Shown: positions 27,424 to 36,026 of the stretch, in pieces | Position numbering within the stretch: the first letter of the stretch is position 1 | Layout: each line of letters starts with the position of its first letter | From: Thalassotalea_A litorea | GTDB taxonomy: Bacteria; Pseudomonadota; Gammaproteobacteria; Enterobacterales; Alteromonadaceae | Direction of reading: 5' to 3' | DNA: 64,000 bases | Assembly (NCBI RefSeq): GCF_043642205.1 | Contig: NZ_JBHZSG010000001.1 | Location: 219,688 to 283,687, forward strand | The notes under the pieces: model-generated | What the model saw: only the letters and a program-made list of their open reading frames with translations | Databases searched by the model: none | What the model was told of the DNA's origin: nothing | Position numbers and translations under genes: made by a program

Positions 27424-27597
27424 GATCTTATCCTACACACCCATCTAATCGAAACTTCATTACAACAATCCGGGTACGCACCATGGAATTTAATCGTTTT
27501 ATGGGTTTAAGTGTTTCATTCTGGTTTCAGCGCCTCGGGATTAACCCCCACATCGGAAGTTATCTATACTGGTAATGTACCTGATGCAGGAGTGCTT

Positions 27598-27981
27598 ATG
27601 TCCAATGCTGCGCTGTTTTTTGTCGATATTTTTGCCATGCTTATGATCGTCATGGGCGTATGGATTTTTGCATTTCCGCAACCCATATACGGTTATATCG
27701 AGCGTTATCGTCAGGCATTATCCACCCATGTGCTTGCCGTGGTCGTACGATTGTTATTAGGGGTGGCATTAATTTGGGTCGCCACACAATCAAGTTTCCC
27801 TATGGTTTTTCAGATACTTGGTAGTCTTTCCATTATCGCTGCATTGGCCTTTTTGATTATTGGACGACAGCGGTTTCAATCCATACTGAAATGGGCATTG
27901 TCTATTGGTCCGAAATATCATCATATTGCCGGCTTACTTGCCTTTATCCTGGGCGTGTTTTTGCTAAGCTCATTACATTAA
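27598..27981 (+). CDS. Small four-helix membrane protein, paralogue 1
   Basis: A 127-residue hydrophobic protein with about four membrane helices. The ATG at 27598 is preceded by AGGAG at 27588-27592; the same frame runs back to 27511 but that extension is not membrane-like. It shares a clear pattern with the next gene: HxLAVVVRxxxGxAL, then a QS..P motif, ILGxxSI, IGRxRF, and a GL-containing last helix ending in a C-terminal His. I do not recognise a named family. The pair probably arose by tandem duplication and may form a heteromer. Confidence 0.7.
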   Translation: MSNAALFFVDIFAMLMIVMGVWIFAFPQPIYGYIERYRQALSTHVLAVVVRLLLGVALIWVATQSSFPMVFQILGSLSIIAALAFLIIGRQRFQSILKWALSIGPKYHHIAGLLAFILGVFLLSSLH

Positions 27982-28004
27982 AAATTTAATTATAGGGGCA
28001 ATAT

Positions 28005-28400
28005 ATGGAAGCAACACTTACCACCTGGGCTCTGGAATTTATCCGCTGGTTTGCCATGTTCATCGGTGCCTTTGGTGTAGTAATCACCATACTGCCATCA
28101 CCCATTTTCGGTTTTTTAGGCCGATTCAAACATCTGGTTTTGTTTCATTTCCTTGCGGTTGTTGTACGATTTATTTTTGGTGCTGCATTACTGTATACCG
28201 CCAGCCAGAGCAAAATACCGGAAGTGATTAAAATCCTTGGTTTTGTTTCAATCGCAGCAGGTTTGGTATTGATGTTAATTGGTCGAAATCGCTTTATGCG
28301 GTTGATTGCCTGGATAGCGCGCCTGACGCCATTAGTTCATGTAGCGGTTGGGTTGGTCACGGTAGCTTTTTCAGTCGTGGTTTTGTATGCCTACCATTAA
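28005..28400 (+). CDS. Small four-helix membrane protein, paralogue 2
   Basis: A 131-residue membrane protein beginning MEATLTTWALEFI, with AGGGG at 27994-27998 as ribosome binding site, 23 bp after paralogue 1. Alignment by eye gives HFLAVVVRFIFGAALL, TASQSKIPEVIKILGFVSI and IGRNRFMRL, each matching the upstream protein. A conserved Pro-rich cytoplasmic loop (PSPIFGFLGRFK here, PQPIYGYIERYR upstream) follows the first helix pair. Function unknown. Confidence 0.75.
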   Translation: MEATLTTWALEFIRWFAMFIGAFGVVITILPSPIFGFLGRFKHLVLFHFLAVVVRFIFGAALLYTASQSKIPEVIKILGFVSIAAGLVLMLIGRNRFMRLIAWIARLTPLVHVAVGLVTVAFSVVVLYAYH

Positions 28401-28432
28401 GTACTGGCCTTTAAACACTTAGGATCCACTCT

Positions 28433-28471
28433 CGACTCGATGCAAGGCAATTATCTGCTCAAATCGAGTCG
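28433..28471. terminator. Possible hairpin between convergent genes
   Basis: CGACTCGAT at 28433-28441 and ATCGAGTCG at 28463-28471 form a perfect 9-bp inverted repeat across a 21-base loop, between the small membrane protein gene and the convergent GST gene. There is no T run, so it is at best a weak terminator or an mRNA end structure. Confidence 0.35.
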
Positions 28472-28497
28472 GAGTAAGTTCTTATGTCTATCAGGAA

Positions 28498-29163
28498 TTA
28501 GGCGATCATTGCGTTTAACATCGCTTTTTCTTCTTTAATGATATTGGCAAAGACAGGTTCATTATGAACACGCTCCACATACGCAGAAACTTTAGGGTAG
28601 AGGGTCTTATCAACCTGCTCATTACAATAGTGCAGGGTCATAAACATGCCTCCGACCATGATGTCGGCAAACGTCAGTGCATTACCGACTAGAAAGTCAC
28701 TTTGCAACTGGCTTTCCAGGTAGTTGAGTATTGCCGGAATTTCAGTTTCCAATGCCAGTTTGATATCCGATTCGATGGGATCACGTTTAAAAACAAACGG
28801 CGCTAACACCCGTTCGGCAAATAGGTGCGCACCAATAGCGGTAACCATGACACTGCTGGCATACTGACTAAACCAAAGAGCACGTGCGGCATCTAGCGGC
28901 TCTTTTGGCAGCAATGGTTTTTCGGGAAATGCCTTTTCCAGGTAAGCACAGATCACTTCTGAATCACTGATGTAGTCTTCTCCTGTTTTAAACAAGGGAA
29001 TCTTTCCTAGTGGGCTATTATCTTTGAACTCTGTGGGTATTTCTGCTGCAAAAGGCAGAACATTGATTTGCTCATAACTTAAACCTTTATAGGCAAGTAC
29101 AAGGCGAACTTTTCGAACAAACGGGGAAATCGGGGCACCGAACAGGGTTAAATCCTGGCTCAT
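28498..29163 (-). CDS. Glutathione S-transferase family protein
   Basis: A 221-residue cytosolic GST. I start at the ATG at 29163 (MSQDLTLFGAPISPFVRKV), where the thioredoxin-like domain begins and an AGAGAG site precedes it; the 25 residues upstream in frame look non-coding. Residues 1-80 hold the thioredoxin fold with SPFVRKVR, the cis-Pro segment GKIPLF and the glutathione gamma-Glu contact DSEVI. The remainder is the all-helical C-terminal domain with LTFADIMVGG. Substrate unknown. It is a single gene, convergent with the small membrane protein pair. Confidence 0.9.
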   Translation of the reverse strand: MSQDLTLFGAPISPFVRKVRLVLAYKGLSYEQINVLPFAAEIPTEFKDNSPLGKIPLFKTGEDYISDSEVICAYLEKAFPEKPLLPKEPLDAARALWFSQYASSVMVTAIGAHLFAERVLAPFVFKRDPIESDIKLALETEIPAILNYLESQLQSDFLVGNALTFADIMVGGMFMTLHYCNEQVDKTLYPKVSAYVERVHNEPVFANIIKEEKAMLNAMIA

Positions 29164-29502
29164 ATAAATCTCTCTATTGATTAGCAACATCTGGGATATG
29201 GGGGGAAGTGATCGTAAAATCAATGACAAATCAGACAATTTGGTAAATGCCTGTTACCCTGAAATACATTGCCTTTTGTTTAAAATGCTTTACTCTAGAA
29301 GCAGTTTTACTGGGCATTAGTTATACCTTATCGGCGTATACCGAGGGAATTTCAGCGCCAGCAGACCAGCAAAAAACAGAGAAAAACCAGAAAAACCCAG
29401 ACGAACCCAGATAAGGTCCAAAGATTTCGACCTTATGCTCCATTCTCGTTTTGTCATTTATCTCCGATACCTGGCTTAGCATAAGCAGTAACAGGCGGCC
29501 AA

Positions 29503-30153
29503 ATGACAGCTCTTCGATTAAACTATCAAACCATAGAGTTTGGTAAAATAGATATACATGTTTGTACCTTGCGTAACCGTCAGGAATTCTCAGACCCGGA
29601 AGGTGTCGCCGATAAACTCGGTATTTGCTCAGCTTCGTGGCCAATTTTCGGCGTGATCTGGCCATCTAGTATTGTGTTGGCGCACTACATGCTGAAATTC
29701 GACACCGAAGCCAAAAGTGTTCTGGAAGTAGGGTGCGGTATGGCGCTCTCAAGTTTGCTATTAAATAAGTTGTCCACCAATGTCACCGCAACAGATTATC
29801 ACCCGGAAGTTCAAACCTTTCTCGACCGCAATGTATCGTTAAATGGCGATGCAGATATCGCCTTTGAACAAGTAGACTGGGCCGCAAAGAGCGATAATTT
29901 AGGCAAGTTTGATGTGATTATCGGCAGCGACCTATTGTATGAAGATACTCATATAGAGTTACTCGCCAATTTTATCAATGACCATTCAAACCCTGAATGT
30001 GAAGTGATTATTGTCGATCCAGGTCGGGGCCGAAAAAATAAGCTCAGCACTCGGATGCAGGCATTTGGTTTTACGGCGACACAATCAAAACCCGAAAACA
30101 ACGATTATCTACCGCAGGATTTTAAAGGTCATATCCTGACTTATACACGTTGA
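29503..30153 (+). CDS. Class I SAM-dependent methyltransferase (family-16/Nnt1-like)
   Basis: A 216-residue methyltransferase with the AdoMet loop VLEVGCGMALSS (about 72-83), the acidic residue after strand 2 (TATDYHPE) and DVIIGSDLLYED, which is typical of the METTL/family-16 protein-lysine methyltransferases. The N-terminal IWPSSIVLAHYM also fits that group. The substrate is probably a protein but is unknown. It stands alone between a GST gene and a deacetylase gene. Confidence 0.8.
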   Translation: MTALRLNYQTIEFGKIDIHVCTLRNRQEFSDPEGVADKLGICSASWPIFGVIWPSSIVLAHYMLKFDTEAKSVLEVGCGMALSSLLLNKLSTNVTATDYHPEVQTFLDRNVSLNGDADIAFEQVDWAAKSDNLGKFDVIIGSDLLYEDTHIELLANFINDHSNPECEVIIVDPGRGRKNKLSTRMQAFGFTATQSKPENNDYLPQDFKGHILTYTR

Positions 30154-30228
30154 TGCGATATACATAAATCACAAGGGCCGCTTCGTAGCGTTGTTTGTAG
30201 AGCTACTATCCCAGTCTCGATGGTGCCA

Positions 30229-31326
30229 TTAATCTTTGTACCAGGAACCATCACTTTTTTTCACAAACCAGGGGCGTGAATACCAATAATAACGTCCCGG
30301 ATTCGCGATACTCAAAGCGGTACAGTTAGCCCGCACTCTGCCGCTAGGTAAAGGATTTTTAATGAGTAAATTAAAACTTTTGTTATCTTTTGCCCAGGCA
30401 ATATCCACTTGCCCTTGCCCCGAAACGAAACAATTCATTCCCGAGCGATAGAAATCTTCAACCGACAATGCAATGTGTGTATCCAATTGCTCCAGGCTTG
30501 TGTTGGGTTCCACAATCGTAATGCTACGCTGGCTTTGCGCAGCGACATTAAATGGAAGGGCATTGAGCTTAGTCGCCAGGGGTTTTATTTTGTCATAAGG
30601 CTGTGAAGCCGGAAACCTTGGTACTGCGGTCAAATCAGTATTGACACCGACAGCGCCGGATTGTTGGGTAAACACCACATAACCTAAGGCCTGCAACGTT
30701 TGTTGAATATCGGCAGTATATTCACCATAAGGCAAGGCGAAATATTTCCAGCTTTGCCCGAGCTTATCGGCTAGAATGTTTTCAGATTGCTGCAATTCAT
30801 CAATTTTTTGCGCAGCCCAGCTTGTAGCTGACACCCCTTTAGGGGTTTTGATCAACGAATCATGATGCAAACCATGATTGGCAATTAGCACGCCATCTTC
30901 GGACATTTTTTGCAATTGTTCCCAGGTTAAATAGCCGGATTTGTTCTTTGCCACTTTGCCTGGGTTAATGAAGAGGGTGTAGGGGTAATTAAACGCCTTA
31001 AGTATGGGGTGGGCCTGTTCAAAAATATCCGTATAACCATCATCAAACGTGATCACCACAGACTTATCAGCCACCGCTTTACCGGCTTTGAGGCTTTCTA
31101 TCAATTGATTTAAAGGGATAACCGTAAATTCATTTTCTCGCAGATACGTTAAATGTTTTTTAAATTGTTCCGGCGACAGTGATGTGCTCGCAGGTGTTTC
31201 GGTGCTGACGTGATGATAGACCAGAATCACAGCGCCCAGGACCCGACCTGGAGATAAGGTTATTAGTAAAATTGCCAGCAGACACAACGCCTTTGTATAA
31301 GGGTAGGTTGATTTTAAAATTGTCAT
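30229..31326 (-). CDS. Secreted polysaccharide deacetylase (NodB homology)
   Basis: A 365-residue exported enzyme. The ATG at 31326, preceded by AGAGG, begins a signal peptide (TKALCLLAILLITLSPGRVLG). A further 21 residues are open upstream but spoil the signal. NodB motifs are visible: TFDDGYTD (catalytic and metal Asp pair), HGLHHDSL (HxxxH metal ligands) and ALPYGEY. The order YHHVS...TFDDG resembles PgaB-like or peptidoglycan deacetylases. A C-terminal domain of about 110 residues (FYRSGMNCFVSGQG onward) is not recognised. It probably removes acetyl groups from a periplasmic or cell-wall glycan. Confidence 0.87.
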   Translation of the reverse strand: MTILKSTYPYTKALCLLAILLITLSPGRVLGAVILVYHHVSTETPASTSLSPEQFKKHLTYLRENEFTVIPLNQLIESLKAGKAVADKSVVITFDDGYTDIFEQAHPILKAFNYPYTLFINPGKVAKNKSGYLTWEQLQKMSEDGVLIANHGLHHDSLIKTPKGVSATSWAAQKIDELQQSENILADKLGQSWKYFALPYGEYTADIQQTLQALGYVVFTQQSGAVGVNTDLTAVPRFPASQPYDKIKPLATKLNALPFNVAAQSQRSITIVEPNTSLEQLDTHIALSVEDFYRSGMNCFVSGQGQVDIAWAKDNKSFNLLIKNPLPSGRVRANCTALSIANPGRYYWYSRPWFVKKSDGSWYKD

Positions 31327-31418
31327 GCAAACCTCTTTTGGGGTGGCTAATTTAATCCCGATGATCAACCAAGTCGTGTTATTATTCAAGGAGTTAATTT
31401 ATAAAGTAAGGCACCTAA

Positions 31419-32768
31419 TTGACTGTGACTTCAGTTCAGGAACGGCGACAGACTGAGCGTAAGGCATTATTTGCTTTGGCCATCCCAATGATCCTTTCTA
31501 ATATTACCGTGCCCTTATTGGGTTTGGTTGACACCGGAGTAATTGGTCACTTACCTGAGCCTTACTTTCTCGGTGCGACCGCCGTTGGTGCTATGATCAT
31601 CACCTTCATCACTTGGTTTTGTGGTTTTTTACGGATGTCGACAACTGGCCTGGTCGCCCAGGCCTACGGTAGTGAAGATAAGACCCAGATGTTTCTGGTA
31701 TTTAGCCGGGGATTATTAGTCGCACTCGTTATTGGCCTGGCGTTAGTCATTTTTCAGGTCCCTTACATCAAATTTTCTTTAGCCTTAGCTGGTGGTAGTG
31801 AGCAAATCCAGTTTTATGCTGAGCAATATGCCAGCGTTCGGATCTGGGGATTTCCAGCATCTTTGTGCAATTTAGTTATCCTGGGTTGGTTACTCGGTAT
31901 GCATAAAGCCAGATATGCCATGTGGTTAATCATTATTACCAACCTGGTGAACCTGTGTCTGGATCTGCTGTTTGTGCTGGGCTTTGAATGGCAGATATTG
32001 GGCATTGCCTGGGCGACGCTGATTGCCGAATATTCCAGCTTCGCGTTAGGGTTGTATTTTGTGCACCGCACCATAGGGTTAAAACGACAACAACGCGAAG
32101 AAATTTGGCACGGTTTAAAGCAACACCTATTAGATAAGGCGCAATTAATCCCCTTTGTAAAATTGAACCGGGATATTGTCATTCGCACCCTGTGTCTGGA
32201 AATCTGCTTTGTTTTTATCACCTTTCAGGGCGCGCGCTTAGGTGATACTGTGGTCGCCGCCAATGCCATTTTATTAAACTTTTTATTGCTGATCTCCTTT
32301 GGTCTTGATGGTATCGCCTATGGCGCTGAGGCTCGCGTTGGCAGAGCCAAGGGAGCCAGGGATAACAAGGCGTTGGCGCTTTCGGTCAATACAGCACTGG
32401 TGTTTAATGCCTTATTTGCACTGTGTTATAGCTTACTATTTTTATTTCTCGGCCATTGGTTTATCACTTTATTAACCAATATCGAAGCGGTTATCGAATA
32501 TGCCGATAGATTCCTCCCCTGGATGATTGCCTTACCGATGTTAAGTTGCTGGTGTTATCTATATGATGGAATTTATATTGGCTTAACTCAGGCCAAAGCC
32601 ATGCGAAACTCAATGATAATCGCAACCTTTGGCTGTTTTTTCCCAGCATGGTGGTTATTACAAGATTATGGCAATCATGGCTTGTGGGCCGCATTCTGTA
32701 TTTTTATGATCAGTCGCGGTGTGACTTTGGGATTACATTATCATCGTAATTATCACAAATTTATTTAA
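31419..32768 (+). CDS. MATE family efflux transporter (DinF-like)
   Basis: A 449-residue protein with 12 predicted helices. The N-terminal LFALAIPMILSNITVPLLGLVDTGVIGHL is the MATE first-helix pattern. It appears to start at TTG (31419) with TAAGG 6 nt upstream; the first in-frame ATG lies inside the first helix and would destroy it. MATE proteins export cationic compounds against H+ or Na+. The sequence is closest in style to DinF, without a LexA box that I can see upstream. Substrate unknown. Confidence 0.88.
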   Translation: MTVTSVQERRQTERKALFALAIPMILSNITVPLLGLVDTGVIGHLPEPYFLGATAVGAMIITFITWFCGFLRMSTTGLVAQAYGSEDKTQMFLVFSRGLLVALVIGLALVIFQVPYIKFSLALAGGSEQIQFYAEQYASVRIWGFPASLCNLVILGWLLGMHKARYAMWLIIITNLVNLCLDLLFVLGFEWQILGIAWATLIAEYSSFALGLYFVHRTIGLKRQQREEIWHGLKQHLLDKAQLIPFVKLNRDIVIRTLCLEICFVFITFQGARLGDTVVAANAILLNFLLLISFGLDGIAYGAEARVGRAKGARDNKALALSVNTALVFNALFALCYSLLFLFLGHWFITLLTNIEAVIEYADRFLPWMIALPMLSCWCYLYDGIYIGLTQAKAMRNSMIIATFGCFFPAWWLLQDYGNHGLWAAFCIFMISRGVTLGLHYHRNYHKFI

Positions 32769-32798
32769 CCGGGCGCAGCGCCTAAGAGAAGTTAGTTA

Positions 32799-34097
32799 AT
32801 GGCAAATATCACCACATGGCTTAACCCTACATTATTCATCGTTGCCGCCGTAATGTTGGTTGGCGTTTTTGTGTTAAACCATGTGTTTAAATATCCCAGA
32901 AACATCTGGGTACTTGTGGTTTCCCAACCTTTGCTTTTGTGTATTTCACCTACCATGACGTTTATCTCCGGCCTGTTGGCAACAAGAATTGCACCGCAGC
33001 CGACGCTGGCCACCTTGCCGTTAACCATGATGATTGTCGGATTGGCGCTTTCTACGTTATTAGCTGCGCGCCTGAGTGCTAAATTTGGCCGCAAAAAGGC
33101 CACCAACATCGGTTATTTAATTGCACTGTTTGGTGCGTTTTTAGCGATGTACGCTGCTAAATATGAAAATTTCAACGTATTAATTTCCGCGAGCTTATGT
33201 TTTGGCTCTAGCCTGGCATTTTCTCAACAGCTCAGGTTTGCGGCGCTGGAAAGCGTATCCGAAAATGACGGCCCACGGGTAATATCGGCCCTGATGCTAT
33301 CGGGGATCGCGGCGGCGATGATCGGGCCTGAAGTTGCCTTGATGAGTAAAGACTGGTTGCCTTCTCAGGGCACCTATGTGGGGTCGTTCGTCGCTTTAGC
33401 AGGATTAATTATGGTGAGTATGGCAATCTTCCAAGGGTTTACTAACCCTGACGTTGCACCAGTTAAAAGTGTTGAAAAAAGTGGTCGGCGATTAACAGCC
33501 ATAATGGCTCAGCCAGTATTTCTTATCGCAGTATGTTCTGCAGCCATTGGCTATGGCGTAATGAGCTTGTTGATGACTGCGACACCATTGAGTATGCATG
33601 ATGTTCATGGTCATAGCCTTGGTGATACCAAATGGGTTATTCAAAGCCATATTGCCGCTATGTTCTTGCCATCATTATTTACCGGCAGTCTGATCAAACG
33701 GTTTGGTGCTGGAAATATTTTGATTGCCGGGTCTATCGTCATGGCGCTGGTATTGATTATTGCATTGCAGGGACAACAGGTGATTCATTATTGGTGGGCC
33801 TTAGTCCTGCTCGGTATTGGCTGGAACTTTTTGTTTATCACCGGCACCGTTATTTTGCCACAAAGCTACCAGCACAATGAGCGCTTCAAGGTGCAGGCTG
33901 TCAACGATTTTGGTGTTTTTACCGTACAGGCAATGGGTTCCCTGCTCGCAGGTTATCTGCTCTTTTCCAGTAGCTGGACAACATTGATAATCATTGCCTC
34001 ACCGTTTGTTGCGATAATGTTTATAATCAGCATCATTCAGTACCGCATCGATAACGCCAAAGTTGCGGTGACAGCGCCTGAGTCAGGGATACATTAA
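32799..34097 (+). CDS. Major facilitator superfamily transporter
   Basis: A 432-residue, 12-helix MFS protein. The loop between helices 2 and 3 has RLSAKFGRKKA, the MFS motif A. An unusual feature is two hydrophobic stretches ahead of the first standard helix region (WLNPTLFIVAAVMLVGVFVL). It follows the MATE gene by 30 bp in the same direction, so both may be co-transcribed. Transport substrate cannot be read from sequence; YtxH/MdtG-like drug or sugar exporters are both possible. Confidence 0.85.
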   Translation: MANITTWLNPTLFIVAAVMLVGVFVLNHVFKYPRNIWVLVVSQPLLLCISPTMTFISGLLATRIAPQPTLATLPLTMMIVGLALSTLLAARLSAKFGRKKATNIGYLIALFGAFLAMYAAKYENFNVLISASLCFGSSLAFSQQLRFAALESVSENDGPRVISALMLSGIAAAMIGPEVALMSKDWLPSQGTYVGSFVALAGLIMVSMAIFQGFTNPDVAPVKSVEKSGRRLTAIMAQPVFLIAVCSAAIGYGVMSLLMTATPLSMHDVHGHSLGDTKWVIQSHIAAMFLPSLFTGSLIKRFGAGNILIAGSIVMALVLIIALQGQQVIHYWWALVLLGIGWNFLFITGTVILPQSYQHNERFKVQAVNDFGVFTVQAMGSLLAGYLLFSSSWTTLIIIASPFVAIMFIISIIQYRIDNAKVAVTAPESGIH

Positions 34098-34161
34098 CCA
34101 ACCGCAAGCGGAACGTTAAACACGCCCTGACGGTTTCAGATGGGCGTTACGGCTGTCATCA

Positions 34162-34596
34162 TTATTGGGCGCCTTCATTGCATTCGCCGCGAATACTTAA
34201 AAATTCACGGCTAAGATTTTGTTCAAAGATCATATATCCTTGCTGACAATACCCTGTATCTAGCATCACCTGCGCTAGCTGGGTATTGAGTAATTTTTGC
34301 ATGTTTTCCGTCTCGCCAGCGCTTGCCATTCCACCACCACCTTTGCGACTACCTTTACCTTTTCGACCTTCAGGCCTTGTGGTTTTTGTTGTATCGCCAG
34401 TACGCTGTTGCGTTTGTTGCCCTGCATGTTTTTCAGCAGGTGTATGATACAGTTCAATCGATAACTCAAAACGCTTGGAACCATCATCGCTGATATTGGT
34501 GATAAAGTTATGATTGATGGCCTGAGGTTTGCTGGTACATGCGATCAGGGTAAGTATGGTGACCATGGAAACGGTGCGGAGATTGTTTGGTTTCAT
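34162..34596 (-). CDS. Hypothetical lipoprotein
   Basis: A 144-residue protein of unknown function with a lipoprotein signal MKPNNLRTVSMVTILTLIAC, lipobox LIAC at Cys20. A beta-rich short domain (NHNFITNISDDGSKRFELSIEL) is followed by a basic, Gly-rich low-complexity linker (about 75-90) and a C-terminal part with two Cys residues (GYCQQGYMIFE and IRGEC) that could form a disulfide. It is monocistronic. Confidence 0.7.
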   Translation of the reverse strand: MKPNNLRTVSMVTILTLIACTSKPQAINHNFITNISDDGSKRFELSIELYHTPAEKHAGQQTQQRTGDTTKTTRPEGRKGKGSRKGGGGMASAGETENMQKLLNTQLAQVMLDTGYCQQGYMIFEQNLSREFLSIRGECNEGAQ

Positions 34597-34703
34597 TGCG
34601 TGTTACGTGAAAGTGTTGGTTAGAGGCTCAGCATACAGGATGCGATCGGTCAGGTCTGTCAATGAAGCGTAAAGAATAATCATACCAATCACAAACCCTG
34701 GGG

Positions 34704-34729
34704 AAAAAAAAACCGGCCTGGGCCGGTTT
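34704..34729 (-). terminator. Intrinsic terminator of the amidohydrolase operon
   Basis: On the minus strand AAACCGGCC pairs with GGCCGGTTT and is followed by nine Ts (34712 down to 34704), 26 bp after the last amidohydrolase stop. Confidence 0.9.
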
Positions 34730-34754
34730 CTTAAAGGATTTAAGCATTATGTGC

Positions 34755-36026
34755 TTAAGGGCGCGTGTATTGCACGGGTTTGTCAGATGTTAAACTCAAA
34801 TAACGATCACGCAGTTTTGTCTGACGGGATTCAAGTTTCACTTCTTCACCATTGATAATCACGTTTGTTGGCGCATGCATCACCTCTAGCGGATCACCTG
34901 ACCAAACAACCACATCGGCGGTCATTCCGGCTTTTAGGCTGCCATGACTCTCTTCAAGGCCATAGATTTTAGCAACGGAAGAGGTTAGTGACGCCAGACC
35001 AGCCTGATAAGGCATACCATTGGCAACAGCATTCCCCGCATTTTGCGCTGCAAGGCGGATATTGTGAGTATTGATACCAATCGCAACATTGACACCTGCC
35101 TCATTTAAGCGACCCGCGTTTGCTAGCGTAGAAGCATTCTGCTCAAAGCTGTAGGGCAGATTTGATTCTGGATTCAATATGACCGAAAAACCGGCTTTGC
35201 CAATTTCATCAGCTACGCGCCAACCTTCAGCAGCACCTACTAAGGTGATATTCAAAGCAGAAAATTCTTCTTGCAAAGCAATAACCTGGCGAATATCGGT
35301 GGCGCGATGCGCGATAACCAATAGTGGCATATCACCTTTTACCACCGGCACTAACGCCTGCACATCAGCCACGGGTAATCCATGCCATTCAGTTTGTGGA
35401 GTAAAGCGGATGTTCTGTGCGTATTGCGCCTGCTTCAACGCATCGCGAAGTTCAACCCATAAAGCGGCGCGACTACCACCGGCTTTGCTGGCACCACTTT
35501 CACTTACGTCCACTACCATAAACGCACGGGCTTTGGTTACTGGCGTTTGATCATTACCCAAAGTAACAATCGCACCCTGACCTTTGAAAATCGTCGCGGT
35601 TTGTGAAACGGCACTGGCAACGCTGGTAAAACCTTCGATACGCGTAATGTCACGTAAGCTGGTATCAGGAGTGATGGCATAAGAGGCATCTAACGCCGCA
35701 CTGATGTTTGCTTTACCCGCATTGGCATCAACACCTGAGCCATAAGACGGTACTTCCATTAAACCAAGTGAGGTAAACGCACCGATAAATCCTGGAGTTA
35801 CCACTTTCCCTTTCGCATCGATTACCCGATAGTCACCCGAAACCGTTACGTCTTTGCCAACTTTAACAATTTTGTCGTTTTCGATAAGGATCGTGGCTTT
35901 TTCCAACGTACCGGTTGAGGTCATGGTATGTACTTTACCATTGACGATAGCGATATTTTCAGCCGCGACACCTGTGCTGACACACAGGCCTGCGGCGATG
36001 ATTGATGCAATTAATGACTTGTTCAT
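34755..36026 (-). CDS. Secreted amidohydrolase-like protein lacking the metal site
   Basis: A 423-residue amidohydrolase-superfamily protein with a Sec signal (MNKSLIASIIAAGLCVSTGVAA). The small beta-domain and the C-terminal GSLKAGMTADVVVWSGDPL are intact. Where catalytic members have the first-strand HxH (compare VDAHSHLG in the upstream partner), this protein has IGAFTSLG. The later metal/base Asp segment reads INTHN, without Asp. It is therefore probably a pseudoenzyme, perhaps a partner subunit. Its ATG overlaps the stop of the upstream, intact paralogue by 4 bp (ATGA). Confidence 0.85.
   Translation of the reverse strand: MNKSLIASIIAAGLCVSTGVAAENIAIVNGKVHTMTSTGTLEKATILIENDKIVKVGKDVTVSGDYRVIDAKGKVVTPGFIGAFTSLGLMEVPSYGSGVDANAGKANISAALDASYAITPDTSLRDITRIEGFTSVASAVSQTATIFKGQGAIVTLGNDQTPVTKARAFMVVDVSESGASKAGGSRAALWVELRDALKQAQYAQNIRFTPQTEWHGLPVADVQALVPVVKGDMPLLVIAHRATDIRQVIALQEEFSALNITLVGAAEGWRVADEIGKAGFSVILNPESNLPYSFEQNASTLANAGRLNEAGVNVAIGINTHNIRLAAQNAGNAVANGMPYQAGLASLTSSVAKIYGLEESHGSLKAGMTADVVVWSGDPLEVMHAPTNVIINGEEVKLESRQTKLRDRYLSLTSDKPVQYTRP

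Noticed and set aside
29321..29665. 114-residue minus-strand ORF overlapping the methyltransferase start
   Set aside because: It covers the 5' end of a recognisable methyltransferase on the other strand and has no family resemblance.
34682..34694. Another copy of the 265-bp repeat
   Set aside because: Only about 12 bp (ATACCAATCACA) match the end of the element and nothing follows; not enough to call a copy.
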